A stretch of 45,293 nucleotides of DNA, taken from assembly GCF_900101495.1 (NCBI RefSeq), contig NZ_FMUS01000016.1, positions 1 to 45,293 of the forward strand. The letters run 5' to 3'. Origin of the DNA: Alkaliphilus peptidifermentans DSM 18978. Lineage in GTDB: Bacteria > Bacillota > Clostridia > Peptostreptococcales > Natronincolaceae. Position 1 is the first letter of the stretch. Each line of letters starts with the position of its first letter. Of this stretch, positions 8,079-17,438 are shown one piece after another. The notes under the pieces were generated by a model that did no database searches, was not told where the DNA came from, and saw nothing but the letters and a program-made list of their open reading frames with translations. The translations under genes and the position numbers were made by a program.

Positions 8079-9245
8079 TTATTTGCTTACACAATTTCTA
8101 CCTTTTTTCTTAGCCCTATAAAGGGCTTTGTCGGCAGCCTTTAAAACCTCCTGTGGAGACTTTAATTCCTTAATTTTTTCTGATGCTCCAATACTTATGG
8201 TTACATGTAATTTTTTTAAAGGATTTCTGTTTTTCACTACAGTTTGAGGCTTCTTTTTAGGCCTATTTTTATCCCTTATTATAAATTCTCTTTTTGCAAT
8301 ATTTTGTCTCACTTCCTCAAGATAGGGTAATGCCTCCTTTAAGTTCTTACTTGGAAAAAGTATAGTAAACTCTTCCCCACCATACCTATATGCCTTACCT
8401 TTACCTTTAACCTGTTGGATTGTGGCAGCCACCATCTTCAATACTTCATCTCCTACATCATGTCCATGCTTATCATTAAATTTCTTAAAAAAATCAATAT
8501 CCAGCATGGCAATTACATAATTACCACTTAACTTCATCATTTCTTCCCGAAGAGCTCTCCTGGCCGGCAGACCAGTTAATTCATCTAAATAGGACATATT
8601 ATAGGTTAGCTGAATAATAGCACTAATAAGTATAATTCCACCACTACTGAAAAAAATTGATGCTAACAATGCATTTTCTACAAAATTAATTGATACAAAT
8701 ACTGAAATTATAACCCCAAGTAAAAATGGATCTAGGAAGGTCTTGTATGCAATTAGCTTTACTAGTATGATAGCCAACGCAGCAATAAATAATAAAAAAG
8801 CATAATGGGGTACAGGACTTCCTATTTCCCATGGAAAAATAGGGCTACTCATAAAAGTAATGATTTTAGAATACCCACCAAAATATATCCAAATTAAATA
8901 GCAGGCTTGGAGAAAAATAAATCCAAACCTTAAAAGACCCCATGTAGTTAAATAGCCCCTTTCTTTAAGGGAGGAAAAAAACAATATATTCATGGGTATG
9001 AAAAAACAAATGCTTATATAAATGTACGTGTTGAACCAAAGGGGATTAACTGCAATTTGACTTATGATTAAGGTTAACAGAATAAAAAAGATACGACTTC
9101 TATTAAATTGAATTGCCATAAACATCCCAAATGTATATATAACATATGGAGCATATTGTGTAATTGTAAGTACTGTAGTAGGAAAAGAATCTATATAAAA
9201 ATAATATAAAACAGCTATAAATGTAACAACAATGGAAGTAATCAT
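8079..9245 (-). CDS. Membrane-anchored diguanylate cyclase
   Basis: A 388-residue protein with seven or so N-terminal hydrophobic segments (residues about 1-210) and a C-terminal GGDEF domain (about 218-388). The domain starts with DELTGLPARRALREEM. It keeps the metal-binding DIDFFKKFND motif and the active-site loop YRYGGEEFTILF, so it should make cyclic di-GMP from GTP. The RxxD inhibitory site normally five residues before GGDEF is missing (VKGKGKAYRY). A lysine/arginine-rich insertion (RDKNRPKKKPQTVVKNRNP) interrupts the domain before HVTISIGAS. The N-terminal part has no recognised sensor family. Transcribed alone from a good promoter, with RBS AGGATGAG. Confidence 0.88.
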   Translation of the reverse strand: MITSIVVTFIAVLYYFYIDSFPTTVLTITQYAPYVIYTFGMFMAIQFNRSRIFFILLTLIISQIAVNPLWFNTYIYISICFFIPMNILFFSSLKERGYLTTWGLLRFGFIFLQACYLIWIYFGGYSKIITFMSSPIFPWEIGSPVPHYAFLLFIAALAIILVKLIAYKTFLDPFLLGVIISVFVSINFVENALLASIFFSSGGIILISAIIQLTYNMSYLDELTGLPARRALREEMMKLSGNYVIAMLDIDFFKKFNDKHGHDVGDEVLKMVAATIQQVKGKGKAYRYGGEEFTILFPSKNLKEALPYLEEVRQNIAKREFIIRDKNRPKKKPQTVVKNRNPLKKLHVTISIGASEKIKELKSPQEVLKAADKALYRAKKKGRNCVSK

Positions 9246-9305
9246 TTTCTCATCCTTTCACATATGACACCATAAGCGAATACTTTTAAGATTATGTATT
9301 GTTTC

Positions 9306-9334
9306 ATTATAGCAACCTTTATATTATGTTTCAA
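9306..9334 (-). promoter_or_regulatory. Sigma-A promoter of the diguanylate cyclase gene
   Basis: On the minus strand TTGAAA (9329-9334) and TATAAT (9306-9311) are separated by 17 nt, about 60 nt upstream of the ATG at 9245. Only one base departs from consensus in the whole pair. Confidence 0.65.
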
Positions 9335-9462
9335 TAAGTTTAGGGTTCTAAATTTAATGATCACTTCAAGTATTTAAGATAAGCTTTTTCCTATATCATA
9401 TTACTTATATTAGATATTATGCGCTCCCCATGTCTAGTAAATTTGAAACCATGATTTCCCAG

Positions 9463-9519
9463 AAAAAAACAAATTGTCGTCAATCTCCTAGGTATATTGC
9501 CTATTAGTGATCGACGACA
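9463..9519 (-). terminator. Intrinsic terminator of the opp-nag operon
   Basis: TGTCGTCGATC and GATTGACGACA (read on the minus strand) form an 11-bp stem with one G-U pair. An inner TAGG/CCTA stem caps it, and ATTTGTTTTTTT follows. It lies about 100 nt past the kinase stop codon and is the only strong terminator in the 9246-9617 gap, which otherwise holds the diguanylate cyclase promoter. Confidence 0.6.
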
Positions 9520-9617
9520 TATAGTTTATCTAACAATTGATTTAATATAATAGATGGTTAATATAATTCACTTTGTTGCTTTATAACTTTATTTACTAAA
9601 GGAATTATGCAATTTTT

Positions 9618-10526
9618 TTAATTATTTAAAGCAATTTTACACGCCCCTAATAATCCAGCATCATTTCCAAGCATTGCTTTTTTTATATGGGTATGGTTTT
9701 TATAAGATGGCATCACACGCAAAGAAAATTCACGATTTAAATCCTCAAAAAAAGTATTTCCTGCTTCTGAAATTCCTCCTCCAATCAAAATCAAACCTGG
9801 ATCTAATAAATACGTTAAATTAACTAAACCAGTAACAACATGTTGAATGAAGGTTTTATAGACGTTTATAGCTACAGGATCTTTTGCTAAAACTTTATTA
9901 AAAACTATTTTCCCATCTAATGATCCTGTTTCAATCCCTGCAGCTTTTTCATAAGCATCTACCAAAGCACTTGTTGAAGCGTATCGCTCATAACAACCAC
10001 TTCCACCACAGCCGCATGGAACACCATTTTCTACAATTACCATGTGTCCAATTTCTCCAGAACCATTTTTTATTCCCTTTATTAGTTTGCCTTCAGCGAT
10101 AATGGCTCCACCAATACCTGTTCCTAAGGTAAGACAAACAAAATTTGAAGTGTGTTTCCCTGCCCCCATCCAGCTTTCACCTAAAGCAGCAGCATTAACG
10201 TCATTTTCTACTTTACAAGGCAATTTTAACTTATCAAAAAGAACCTTAGAAAGCTGCGCACCAGTATACCCTGGAATGTTTTCGCTGGCAAATATTATTT
10301 CACCCTTTACAGGGTCTACATTACCAGCTGTGCTAATCCCAATTCCATTGATATGAAAATGACATGACATTTCTCTAACCAAAGATTCCATTAAAATGGG
10401 AATCGTTTCATTGCAATTACTCTTTGGAGTGGGGTTTTTGGATTTAAAATGAATTGTCCCCGCCTCATCGATTATAGCATATTTTATAAATGTACCACCG
10501 ACGTCAAAACAGATGATTTTATTCAT
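9618..10526 (-). CDS. ROK-family sugar kinase (amino sugar or glucose)
   Basis: A 302-residue cytosolic ATP-dependent hexokinase of the ROK family. The start is taken at the ATG 10524-10526, which has GGAGGC 5 nt upstream. A longer frame upstream would overlap nagB. The ATP phosphate loop is FDVGGTFIKYAIID, the second phosphate region is LTLGTGIGGAIIAEGKL, the zinc/ROK signature is CGCGGSGCYERYAS preceded by GEIGHM, and the adenosine region is DPGLILIGGGISEAG. No DNA-binding domain is present. Being the last gene after nagB, it most likely phosphorylates glucosamine or N-acetylglucosamine, but ROK kinases for glucose and mannose look alike, so the substrate is inference. Confidence 0.85.
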   Translation of the reverse strand: MNKIICFDVGGTFIKYAIIDEAGTIHFKSKNPTPKSNCNETIPILMESLVREMSCHFHINGIGISTAGNVDPVKGEIIFASENIPGYTGAQLSKVLFDKLKLPCKVENDVNAAALGESWMGAGKHTSNFVCLTLGTGIGGAIIAEGKLIKGIKNGSGEIGHMVIVENGVPCGCGGSGCYERYASTSALVDAYEKAAGIETGSLDGKIVFNKVLAKDPVAINVYKTFIQHVVTGLVNLTYLLDPGLILIGGGISEAGNTFFEDLNREFSLRVMPSYKNHTHIKKAMLGNDAGLLGACKIALNN

Positions 10527-10569
10527 ACATTGCCTCCAATATCTATTTGCTTTACAACCGTTAAAAATT

Positions 10570-11280
10570 TTATTCTTCAACGTATACAACAATTAAATTA
10601 GGGTGAATTTGTAACAGAGATGCTGGTACCTCTGGTGTAATGGGACCAAAGAGGGCTGCTTCAAGAATATTTATTTTACTTGTATCGCCTACAACCAATA
10701 AAATAGTTTTTGCCGTCATAATTGCTTTCATTCCCAATGTAATGGCAAATTTAGGCGTTTGAGCTTCTGATTCAAAAAATCTAGAATTAGCTTTTACAGT
10801 CATAGCATGTAATTCCACCAAATGGGTGTTTTTATAAAATTCACTCCCAGGCTCATTAAAACCAATGTGCCCATTATGTCCAATTCCTAATAGTTGCAAA
10901 TCAATGCCACCTAGACCTTCAACAATATGATCATAACGTTTACACTCGCTCTCATAACATTTTGCAAGTCCATTGGGGATATGTGCTTTTTTTACATCAA
11001 CATTAATATAATCGAAAAGATTTTCTTTCATATAATAATGATAGCTTTGCTCATCTATTATCCCCAAACCACAATACTCATCTAAATTTACAGTCTTTAC
11101 ACTTGAAAAATCTAGATTGTCATTTTTATAGTATTTTATCAAATTATTATAAATTCCTATTGGCGTAGAACCAGTAGCTAGACCTAAAACCGAATTAGGT
11201 TTTAAAGTAACTTGAGCAGCTATAATTTGAGCAGCTTCTTTACTCATTTCTTGATAATGCTTTACACGTATTATTCTCAT
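10570..11280 (-). CDS. nagB: Glucosamine-6-phosphate deaminase
   Basis: A 236-residue enzyme converting glucosamine-6-phosphate to fructose-6-phosphate and ammonia. Motifs are LGLATGSTPIGIYNNL, the catalytic NLDEYCGL, LLGIGHNGHIGFNEPGSEF and the C-terminal IHPNLIVVYVEE. It is shorter than E. coli NagB (266 aa) and close to the Bacillus-type NagB without the allosteric tail. The RBS GGGGTA stands before the ATG at 11280. It follows cutC by 64 nt and precedes the sugar kinase by 43 nt. No nagA lies in this operon, so the imported sugar is either not acetylated or is deacetylated elsewhere. Confidence 0.94.
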   Translation of the reverse strand: MRIIRVKHYQEMSKEAAQIIAAQVTLKPNSVLGLATGSTPIGIYNNLIKYYKNDNLDFSSVKTVNLDEYCGLGIIDEQSYHYYMKENLFDYINVDVKKAHIPNGLAKCYESECKRYDHIVEGLGGIDLQLLGIGHNGHIGFNEPGSEFYKNTHLVELHAMTVKANSRFFESEAQTPKFAITLGMKAIMTAKTILLVVGDTSKINILEAALFGPITPEVPASLLQIHPNLIVVYVEE

Positions 11281-11344
11281 GAATTATACCCCTAGACGCT
11301 TACATTTTCTTTAATAGACAGTTCTTCCCAGATCAAAAATGCTA

Positions 11345-12085
11345 TTACCCATATAAATTATTTAATACAGACCTTACTTGAGCAATGCGTGTATGATCTG
11401 CTTTTTCTACTGATGCTTGGCAAATCTTTATACAAGACTTTTCAGTGTTTTTACGATAAACCATAGCGCTTCCTACATCCACTTTTCCAGAAAGATGATA
11501 ATGTGTGCAGCCTGTTTTTTCATAGATTGTCGTCACGTTGCTTGAATTAACGCCAGCCCCTGGCATTATGGTGATTTGGTCTCCATATTGCACCTGAATC
11601 TCACGAATATATTCTACACCTAAAAGAGCATTTTCCTGTTGACCTGACGTTAATATGCGACAAACACCCATTTCAATTAACCGAGGGATATCACCTTCTG
11701 GTTCCTTCGCCTCATCAAAGGCTCTATGAAAAACTACCTTTAACGGGTTTGCTATCGTCACAACCTCTTCTAAACGCTTTAAATCAATCCTTCCATTCCT
11801 CAATAGCATTCCTGTGACAACACCATCAAAACCCATTTCCTTTGCTAAGACAATATCGTTTTTCATAGTTTCAAATTCTAAGTCATCGTATAAAAAATCA
11901 CCTGATCTTGGGCGAATCATTACAAAAATCTCAATGTCTCTTTGTGTACTGGCCTGTTTCATTAAACCATAACTCGGTGTCAATCCACCTAAATTTAAAG
12001 CACTACAAAGTTCAATTCGATTGGCACCGGCTTCCTTTGCAATTAATAGTGACTCATAAGAATCCACACATACTTCTAAAATCAT
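11345..12085 (-). CDS. cutC: CutC family TIM-barrel protein
   Basis: A 246-residue TIM barrel with all the CutC marks: VCVDSYESLLIAKEAGANRIELC, LGGLTPSYGLM, MIRPRSGDFLYDD, FHRAFDE, ILTSGQ and MPGAGVN. The family was named for a copper phenotype in E. coli, but a direct copper role is doubtful. Here it starts one base after the MlrC-like gene ends and sits before nagB and a sugar kinase. That context favours a metabolic role in sugar or amino-sugar handling over metal tolerance. No metal transporter or copper regulator is nearby. Confidence 0.9.
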   Translation of the reverse strand: MILEVCVDSYESLLIAKEAGANRIELCSALNLGGLTPSYGLMKQASTQRDIEIFVMIRPRSGDFLYDDLEFETMKNDIVLAKEMGFDGVVTGMLLRNGRIDLKRLEEVVTIANPLKVVFHRAFDEAKEPEGDIPRLIEMGVCRILTSGQQENALLGVEYIREIQVQYGDQITIMPGAGVNSSNVTTIYEKTGCTHYHLSGKVDVGSAMVYRKNTEKSCIKICQASVEKADHTRIAQVRSVLNNLYG

Positions 12086-12086
12086 A

Positions 12087-13595
12087 CTATTTCTCTTCTT
12101 TCTTAATTAAGTTTTCTTTAGAATCATATTCAAATGGATCATCCAATGGAAAAAGCGGCCTTTTTACTTTTTTGAAGGGAATCGATTTTAAATCTTCATT
12201 TGTATTTCCTTTGGTTAAAGCCATAATGCTGCGTTTAGCCACTTTTTCATGCTGCTCTGTCAAGTAGCCCAATTTACAAACAACAATTTCCACCCTTCTA
12301 GGGTCTACTCCCAAATCCTCAAACATATCAGGCAGAGTATAACCAACATGTTGTTCAGCAAACACAATGTCTACACCAGACACATGAAACAATGCCAAAT
12401 CTCCCTTTGGAAAGATTTGTCCACCCCATCCTTCTAAATAGGATTTGACAGTTCCCGTTGCAGTAATAGGATCAGAAGTCATGGGATCAAATTTTGCACC
12501 AAAAGTCAAAGTGACTTTTTCTCCAACCTTCCCTTTGCATGCTCTTGTTGCTTCAGGATCATATATACCACCGTAGAGAATTGGCATACTTAGTGCTTCT
12601 GTTCTTGAATCATCCATTAATTTTTTTAACATTTGCGTACAATCAGACGCTGCACCAGCAGTAGGATTATCGCCAGAGTCAGAAATATATATTGGTAGTG
12701 GCCCTTGTTTTACGCCTTCAAAAGCAACATCTAAGGCTTCATCTACTGAATAAGTTTCTGTGTGAAATGTAAATCTATAACGTTCTGACCATATGAGCTC
12801 TGCTAATGCTAATGCCTCTTGATCTGCAAGCTCTTGATCCTCTTCTGAAACTACATACACCGCTATTGAACTGTCCTCATTGTCAGCCCAAGGAAACCCC
12901 ATTAAATAGGAGGCAGCCAAAATCCCTTGCTTTTTTTCCACTTCCCTTAACGCTTTAATTAAGCTTACCATTGGCTCTACTGCAGTGGCTGACTGTTCTC
13001 CTGCAATAATAATAGGTACTTTTACCCAAGCTGATTTTAGAGCCTTATCATTTTCTAAAGCAAATATAGTCATACGTGCTGCATGTACGCCAGTTTCAGT
13101 ACAATCTGTATGAGGTGCACATTTGTAGCCCACAAATCCATCGCAATAATTATGCATTCTTTCTGTCATTGTCGTATGCATGTCCAGCGAAGCGTAAATT
13201 GGCGTCTCTGGAAACTCTTGTTTTAATGCTTCCAAAAGATCTCCTTCTGCTTCCCCTAGACCAGATATTCGCATTGAACCATGAATAGAAAGGGTAATTG
13301 CATCCAAAGGGGCTTCTAAATGTGCTTTTTTTCCACGATTTATAATTTCTTCTTTAATCCGATAATAGAAGTTCTGATCAACTTCACCATTTGGTACTGC
13401 TCTTGCAAAAACTGTTGGAATAACATCATAACCTGCTTCTTGTAGTGTTCTGATAATACCGCTTGTTGCATCATTAGGTCTTAAATAATTAAAAATATCA
13501 TCACCATAAATGACACTAAAATCTTTTTCTCCCGCAATAATGGGATTGAAGGAATTGGATTCATGGTGCATACCCGCTATGAGCACTCTTTTCAT
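12087..13595 (-). CDS. MlrC family (M81) metallopeptidase-like protein
   Basis: A 502-residue protein. The start is taken as the ATG at 13593-13595 because AGGAGGA lies 8 nt upstream, which removes 11 residues from the longest frame. The N-terminal DUF1485 domain (about 1-290) carries GMHHESNSFNP, DAITLSIHGSMR, SLDMHTTMTERM and KCAPHTDCTETG, in which the His/Asp residues are the likely zinc ligands. The C-terminal MlrC domain starts near YISDSGDNPTAGAASDC. MlrC (microcystinase C) cleaves peptide or isopeptide bonds in linearised microcystin. Here, next to an oligopeptide importer, it probably hydrolyses an amide bond in the imported solute. The natural substrate is unknown. Confidence 0.88.
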   Translation of the reverse strand: MKRVLIAGMHHESNSFNPIIAGEKDFSVIYGDDIFNYLRPNDATSGIIRTLQEAGYDVIPTVFARAVPNGEVDQNFYYRIKEEIINRGKKAHLEAPLDAITLSIHGSMRISGLGEAEGDLLEALKQEFPETPIYASLDMHTTMTERMHNYCDGFVGYKCAPHTDCTETGVHAARMTIFALENDKALKSAWVKVPIIIAGEQSATAVEPMVSLIKALREVEKKQGILAASYLMGFPWADNEDSSIAVYVVSEEDQELADQEALALAELIWSERYRFTFHTETYSVDEALDVAFEGVKQGPLPIYISDSGDNPTAGAASDCTQMLKKLMDDSRTEALSMPILYGGIYDPEATRACKGKVGEKVTLTFGAKFDPMTSDPITATGTVKSYLEGWGGQIFPKGDLALFHVSGVDIVFAEQHVGYTLPDMFEDLGVDPRRVEIVVCKLGYLTEQHEKVAKRSIMALTKGNTNEDLKSIPFKKVKRPLFPLDDPFEYDSKENLIKKEEK

Positions 13596-13612
13596 ACTAG
13601 CATTCCTCCTCT

Positions 13613-14575
13613 TTATATTAAGTGACAAGCTACTTTATGCCCTGAAGCTGCTTCTTGTAGCTGTGGTACAATTTTGTAACATTTGTCTTGAACATGCATA
13701 CATCTTGTATTAAAAGGACAACCAACAGGTAAATCAATAGGGTTTGGTATATCTCCTTTTAAAATAATACGCTTTTTCTTTTTAGCAGGATCCGCAATCG
13801 GGATTGCTGAAAGCAATGCTTGAGTATATGGGTGCAATGGATTTTTATAGAGTTGCTCTTTAGCTGTAATTTCAACGAGGTGACCTAAATACATTACTCC
13901 AATTCGATCAGATATATGCTCAACCACGCTTAAATCGTGTGAAATAAACAAATAGGTTAAATGAAACTCTCTTTGTAGTTCCTTGAACAAATTAATCACT
14001 TGTGCCTGAATGGATACATCTAGTGCCGAAACAGGCTCATCTGCTATGATTAGCTTTGGATTTACAGTTAATGCTCTTGCGATGCCAATTCTCTGTCTCT
14101 GTCCACCTGAAAATTCATGGGCATATCTCCTTAAATGGCCTTCATTGAGTCCAACGATTTCTAATAACTCTTTCGCTTTTTGATACCGTTCTTTTTTTGA
14201 TAAATTTGTATGCACCAATAAAGGCTCACTGACAATATCCCTAATTTTCATTCGAGGATTAAGACTACCATATGGATCTTGAAATACCATTTGCATTTTG
14301 CTTCTTACTGGTTTCATCATGTGGGAGGAGTAATTGGTAATGTTTTCATGATCAAACCATACTTCCCCTTCATCAATGTCAATAAGTTTATTAATTGCAC
14401 GTCCGGTGGTGCTTTTACCGCATCCGCTTTCTCCTACAATAGCCAGTGTCTCACCTTTATATATTTCAAAAGACACACCATTAATGGCTTTTACATACTT
14501 CTTTTCCTCCATGAATTTTTTAGAGGCTAAGAACTGTTTTCGAACATTTTTTAACTCAACTAGAGTTTCACGCAT
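13613..14575 (-). CDS. Oligopeptide-type ABC importer ATPase (OppF/DppF-like)
   Basis: A 320-residue ATPase. The start at 14575 is preferred because GAGGTG lies 6 nt upstream. An ATG six codons earlier is possible. Walker A is AIVGESGCGKSTTGRAI, the signature is FSGGQRQRIGIARAL, and Walker B is LIIADEPVSALDVS. The C-terminal oligopeptide domain has PVGCPFNTRCMHVQDKC, a cysteine cluster known to bind an iron-sulfur cluster or zinc in Opp/Dpp ATPases. It overlaps the OppD-like gene by 8 nt. It is the second ATPase of a heterodimeric importer motor. Confidence 0.9.
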   Translation of the reverse strand: MRETLVELKNVRKQFLASKKFMEEKKYVKAINGVSFEIYKGETLAIVGESGCGKSTTGRAINKLIDIDEGEVWFDHENITNYSSHMMKPVRSKMQMVFQDPYGSLNPRMKIRDIVSEPLLVHTNLSKKERYQKAKELLEIVGLNEGHLRRYAHEFSGGQRQRIGIARALTVNPKLIIADEPVSALDVSIQAQVINLFKELQREFHLTYLFISHDLSVVEHISDRIGVMYLGHLVEITAKEQLYKNPLHPYTQALLSAIPIADPAKKKKRIILKGDIPNPIDLPVGCPFNTRCMHVQDKCYKIVPQLQEAASGHKVACHLI

Positions 14576-15554
14576 TCCTTTCACCTCTTTCACTCACTAA
14601 ATGGCAACGACATTGTCTTTGATTATCTAATTGTATGAGCAAAGGTTCTTCAATAAAACATTTTTCAATTGCACCATCACAACGAGGCGCAAATTTACAA
14701 CCTATTGGCATTTGAGAAAGATCTGGCACCCGCCCTTTAATATAGGGTAATATATCTGAACCACTTCCAATCTTAGGTACAGATGCAATTAACCCTTGTG
14801 TATAAGGATGAAGTGGATTTTCAAACAAGCAAGAAACTTCTGCAGATTCAACAATTCTACCACAGTACATCACAATTACACGGTCGCACATTTCCGCCAC
14901 TACGCCTAGATCATGAGTAATGAGTAAAACCCCAATGTTGCTCTGCTCTTTCATTTCAGTAATCAAATCCAAAACCTGCGCTTGAATGGTCACATCTAAA
15001 GCTGTTGTTGGCTCATCAGCAATAAGAACTTTAGGATTGCACGAAAGTGCCATAGCAATCATAATACGTTGAGACATGCCCCCTGATAATTGGTGTGGAT
15101 AGCGATTAAAGACGTCTTCAGGTGCAGAAATACCTACTTGCTTAATCATTTCGATGGCATGTGCCTTTGCTTCCTTTTTGGTGTGCTTTAAGTGAAGCAT
15201 CGTACATTCCATTAACTGTTCACCTACTTTTATAACAGGATTTAATGACGACATAGGATCTTGAAAAATCATTGCTATTTCGCTACCACGAATATTGCGA
15301 ATGGATTTTTGATCAAGATTTAAAATATTATTTTGGCTCAACAATACTTCACCTTCAGAAATATACCCATTTTCTGGTAATAACCTCAATACAGATAAAG
15401 ATGTCACCGATTTGCCACTGCCAGATTCGCCTACCAGTCCAACCACTTCACCCTGATTTACATAAAAAGATACATTTTTTACTGCAGTTAGACTTTTCTT
15501 ATCGGTTTTAAATTCTGTCGTTAAGTTTTTAACTTCCAATAGTTTTATTGACAT
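14568..15554 (-). CDS. Oligopeptide-type ABC importer ATPase (OppD/DppD-like)
   Basis: A 328-residue ATPase with Walker A LVGESGSGKSVTSLSVL, Q-loop AMIFQDPMSSLNPV, signature LSGGMSQRIMIAMAL, Walker B VLIADEPTTALDVTIQ and the H-loop LITHDLGVVAEM. The C-terminal oligo_HPY region includes PIGCKFAPRCDGAIEKC, giving the four-cysteine pattern of the family. It pairs with the ATPase encoded next and with the two permeases encoded just upstream. Start ATG at 15554, with an AAGGAGAG sequence before it. Confidence 0.9.
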   Translation of the reverse strand: MSIKLLEVKNLTTEFKTDKKSLTAVKNVSFYVNQGEVVGLVGESGSGKSVTSLSVLRLLPENGYISEGEVLLSQNNILNLDQKSIRNIRGSEIAMIFQDPMSSLNPVIKVGEQLMECTMLHLKHTKKEAKAHAIEMIKQVGISAPEDVFNRYPHQLSGGMSQRIMIAMALSCNPKVLIADEPTTALDVTIQAQVLDLITEMKEQSNIGVLLITHDLGVVAEMCDRVIVMYCGRIVESAEVSCLFENPLHPYTQGLIASVPKIGSGSDILPYIKGRVPDLSQMPIGCKFAPRCDGAIEKCFIEEPLLIQLDNQRQCRCHLVSERGERNA

Positions 15555-15566
15555 GGTATTCTCTCC

Positions 15567-16445
15567 TTAATCTAATTTCGGATCTAATGTATCTCTTAAT
15601 CCATCGCCAAGAAGATTAAATCCCAAAACGGTTAAAAATATGGCTAAACCTGGATAGAATAACATATGTGGCGCAATACCAATGTAATTTCTACCTGAAG
15701 ATAACATTGCCCCCCAGTCAGGATTAGATGGACTGGCTCCAAATCCTAAAAAGCTCAATGATGCAGCAGTTATAATAGCGGTTCCTAGGCGCATTGTATA
15801 CGAAACAATTAATGCAGGAACAGTACCTGGAAAAATATGTTTAAAGAGCAATCTTAAGTCGCTTACCCCAATAGATTGACTTGCCTCAACATATAGTAAT
15901 TCCTTAATGGCTAATGTACTACTTCTAATGATTCTTGTAAAATTGGGTATACCGTAAATTGCAATAGCAATAACGACATTTATAAGGCCAGGTCCAATAA
16001 TTGCTACAATACCTATAGCCAATAAAAGCCCCGGAAATGCTAACAATACATCACAGGTTCGCATGATTATCATTTCAGGTATCCCTCTATAATAACCTGC
16101 AATAAGTCCTAAAATACTTCCTATGACAGCACCTACCGTAACGCCTACAATTGCAACTGTCAAAGACAATTTGGTTCCATACACAATTCTGCTAAAAATA
16201 TCTCTACCGTATTCGTCTGTTCCAAACCAATGCTCTGCACTTGGTTTACTTAGAGTATTGCTGTAATCTGTTTGTGAGATATCATAAGGCGTTGGTTGAA
16301 AAATAGCTAAAATAATTAAAAATAGAATGAAAAAAAATGATACTGTTGCAACTTTTTTCTTTAAAAATTTTCTACTTAATTCTATCATTGGGCTTTCAAA
16401 TTTATAATCTTCTTGTTTTTTCTTAATTTCAGTATTTACTTTCAT
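15567..16445 (-). CDS. Opp/Dpp permease, C-type
   Basis: A 292-residue inner-membrane permease with six helices. The N-terminal segment ahead of the first helix includes the OppC_N type region, then LSKPSAEHWFGTDEYGRDIFSRIVYGTKLSL, which is the DppC/OppC family hallmark. The EAA coupling loop is VEASQSIGVSDLRLLFKHIFP. The C-terminus ends GFNLLGDGLRDTLDPKLD, also typical. It forms the translocation pore with the B-type permease encoded 12 nt upstream. Confidence 0.9.
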   Translation of the reverse strand: MKVNTEIKKKQEDYKFESPMIELSRKFLKKKVATVSFFFILFLIILAIFQPTPYDISQTDYSNTLSKPSAEHWFGTDEYGRDIFSRIVYGTKLSLTVAIVGVTVGAVIGSILGLIAGYYRGIPEMIIMRTCDVLLAFPGLLLAIGIVAIIGPGLINVVIAIAIYGIPNFTRIIRSSTLAIKELLYVEASQSIGVSDLRLLFKHIFPGTVPALIVSYTMRLGTAIITAASLSFLGFGASPSNPDWGAMLSSGRNYIGIAPHMLFYPGLAIFLTVLGFNLLGDGLRDTLDPKLD

Positions 16446-16457
16446 TGAAACCGCCCC

Positions 16458-17378
16458 TTATTCATACTTAATTTTGGGATTAAAAACACCATATAAAACA
16501 TCTACAATGAGGTTTATTATAAGAAATTGAAATGTAAAAATAAGCAATACCGTTTGAACAACTGTATAGTCTCTAAATAAAATCGAGTCAATAAGTAGTC
16601 TTCCTAATCCAGGGATGGCAAATACCGTTTCAACCAATACAGACCCTGCCAGCAAAAATCCAAACTGCAAACCTACAATTGTAATTACGTCGATTAATGA
16701 ATTTCTTAAAGCATGCCTGTTGACAACGATAAATTCACTTAATCCTTTAGCTCTAGAAGTTCTAATATAATTTTCTTTTAAAATTTCAATCATCGATGAA
16801 CGTGTATATCTTGCAATCATTGCTGTGATTCCTGCCCCAAGTGTAATAGATGGCAGCACATAGCTCTTGAGTCCATCTATGCCGGTTGTGGGAAACCACC
16901 CCAGTTGAACAGAAAAAATTTGCATCAGCATTAGACCTAACCAGAAAAGCGGCAAAGATATTCCCGATGATGCCCCTATCATCACAACATAATCAATCCA
17001 TTTCCCACGATTAATTGCTGAGATAATGCCAATTGCGATTCCTGAAATAACAGACCAAACGATTGTAAAAATTGCCAAAATTAGTGTCGGCTTCATTCTT
17101 GGAATAACCATATCTCCAACAGGTAGCCCTGTCTTAAGGGAATTTCCCCAATTTCCTGTTAACATTCCCACCATAAAATCTTTGTATTGAACAATATACG
17201 AATTATTCAACCCCATCTGTTCTTTTAATAGCTCAACTTCTTCAAAAGTAGCTTGGTGTCCTGCTAATAACCTTGCGGGATCACCAGGAATCATGTGTAT
17301 AAACAAAAAAATAACAATAGATACCACAAACATAATAGGAATCATATTCAGTAGCCTTTTAACAATATATCCTCTCAC
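16458..17378 (-). CDS. Opp/Dpp permease, B-type
   Basis: A 306-residue permease with an N-terminal helix (MRGYIVKRLLNMIPIMFVVS) and IHMIPGDPARLL, both typical of DppB/OppB/GsiC. The EAA loop is YIRTSRAKGLSEFIVVNRHALRN, followed by GSVLVETVFAIPGLGRLL. Six helices are predicted. It follows the binding-protein gene after 60 nt that contain a hairpin. The start ATG at 17378 has a GTAGGTGAAT sequence upstream. Confidence 0.9.
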   Translation of the reverse strand: MRGYIVKRLLNMIPIMFVVSIVIFLFIHMIPGDPARLLAGHQATFEEVELLKEQMGLNNSYIVQYKDFMVGMLTGNWGNSLKTGLPVGDMVIPRMKPTLILAIFTIVWSVISGIAIGIISAINRGKWIDYVVMIGASSGISLPLFWLGLMLMQIFSVQLGWFPTTGIDGLKSYVLPSITLGAGITAMIARYTRSSMIEILKENYIRTSRAKGLSEFIVVNRHALRNSLIDVITIVGLQFGFLLAGSVLVETVFAIPGLGRLLIDSILFRDYTVVQTVLLIFTFQFLIINLIVDVLYGVFNPKIKYE

Positions 17379-17404
17379 GCATTCACCTACTTTATATAAA
17401 TTAA

Positions 17405-17433
17405 TAGGGTAGTCAAACGGATTAACTACCCTA
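17405..17433 (-). terminator. Hairpin between binding protein and permease genes
   Basis: TAGGGTAGT (17405-17413) and ACTACCCTA (17425-17433) form a 9-bp stem with an 11-nt loop, in the gap after the binding-protein stop. A weak T-rich stretch follows on the minus strand. It is likely a partial terminator or an RNA-stabilising stem that gives the binding protein a higher level than the permeases. Confidence 0.5.
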
Positions 17434-17438
17434 AAGTT

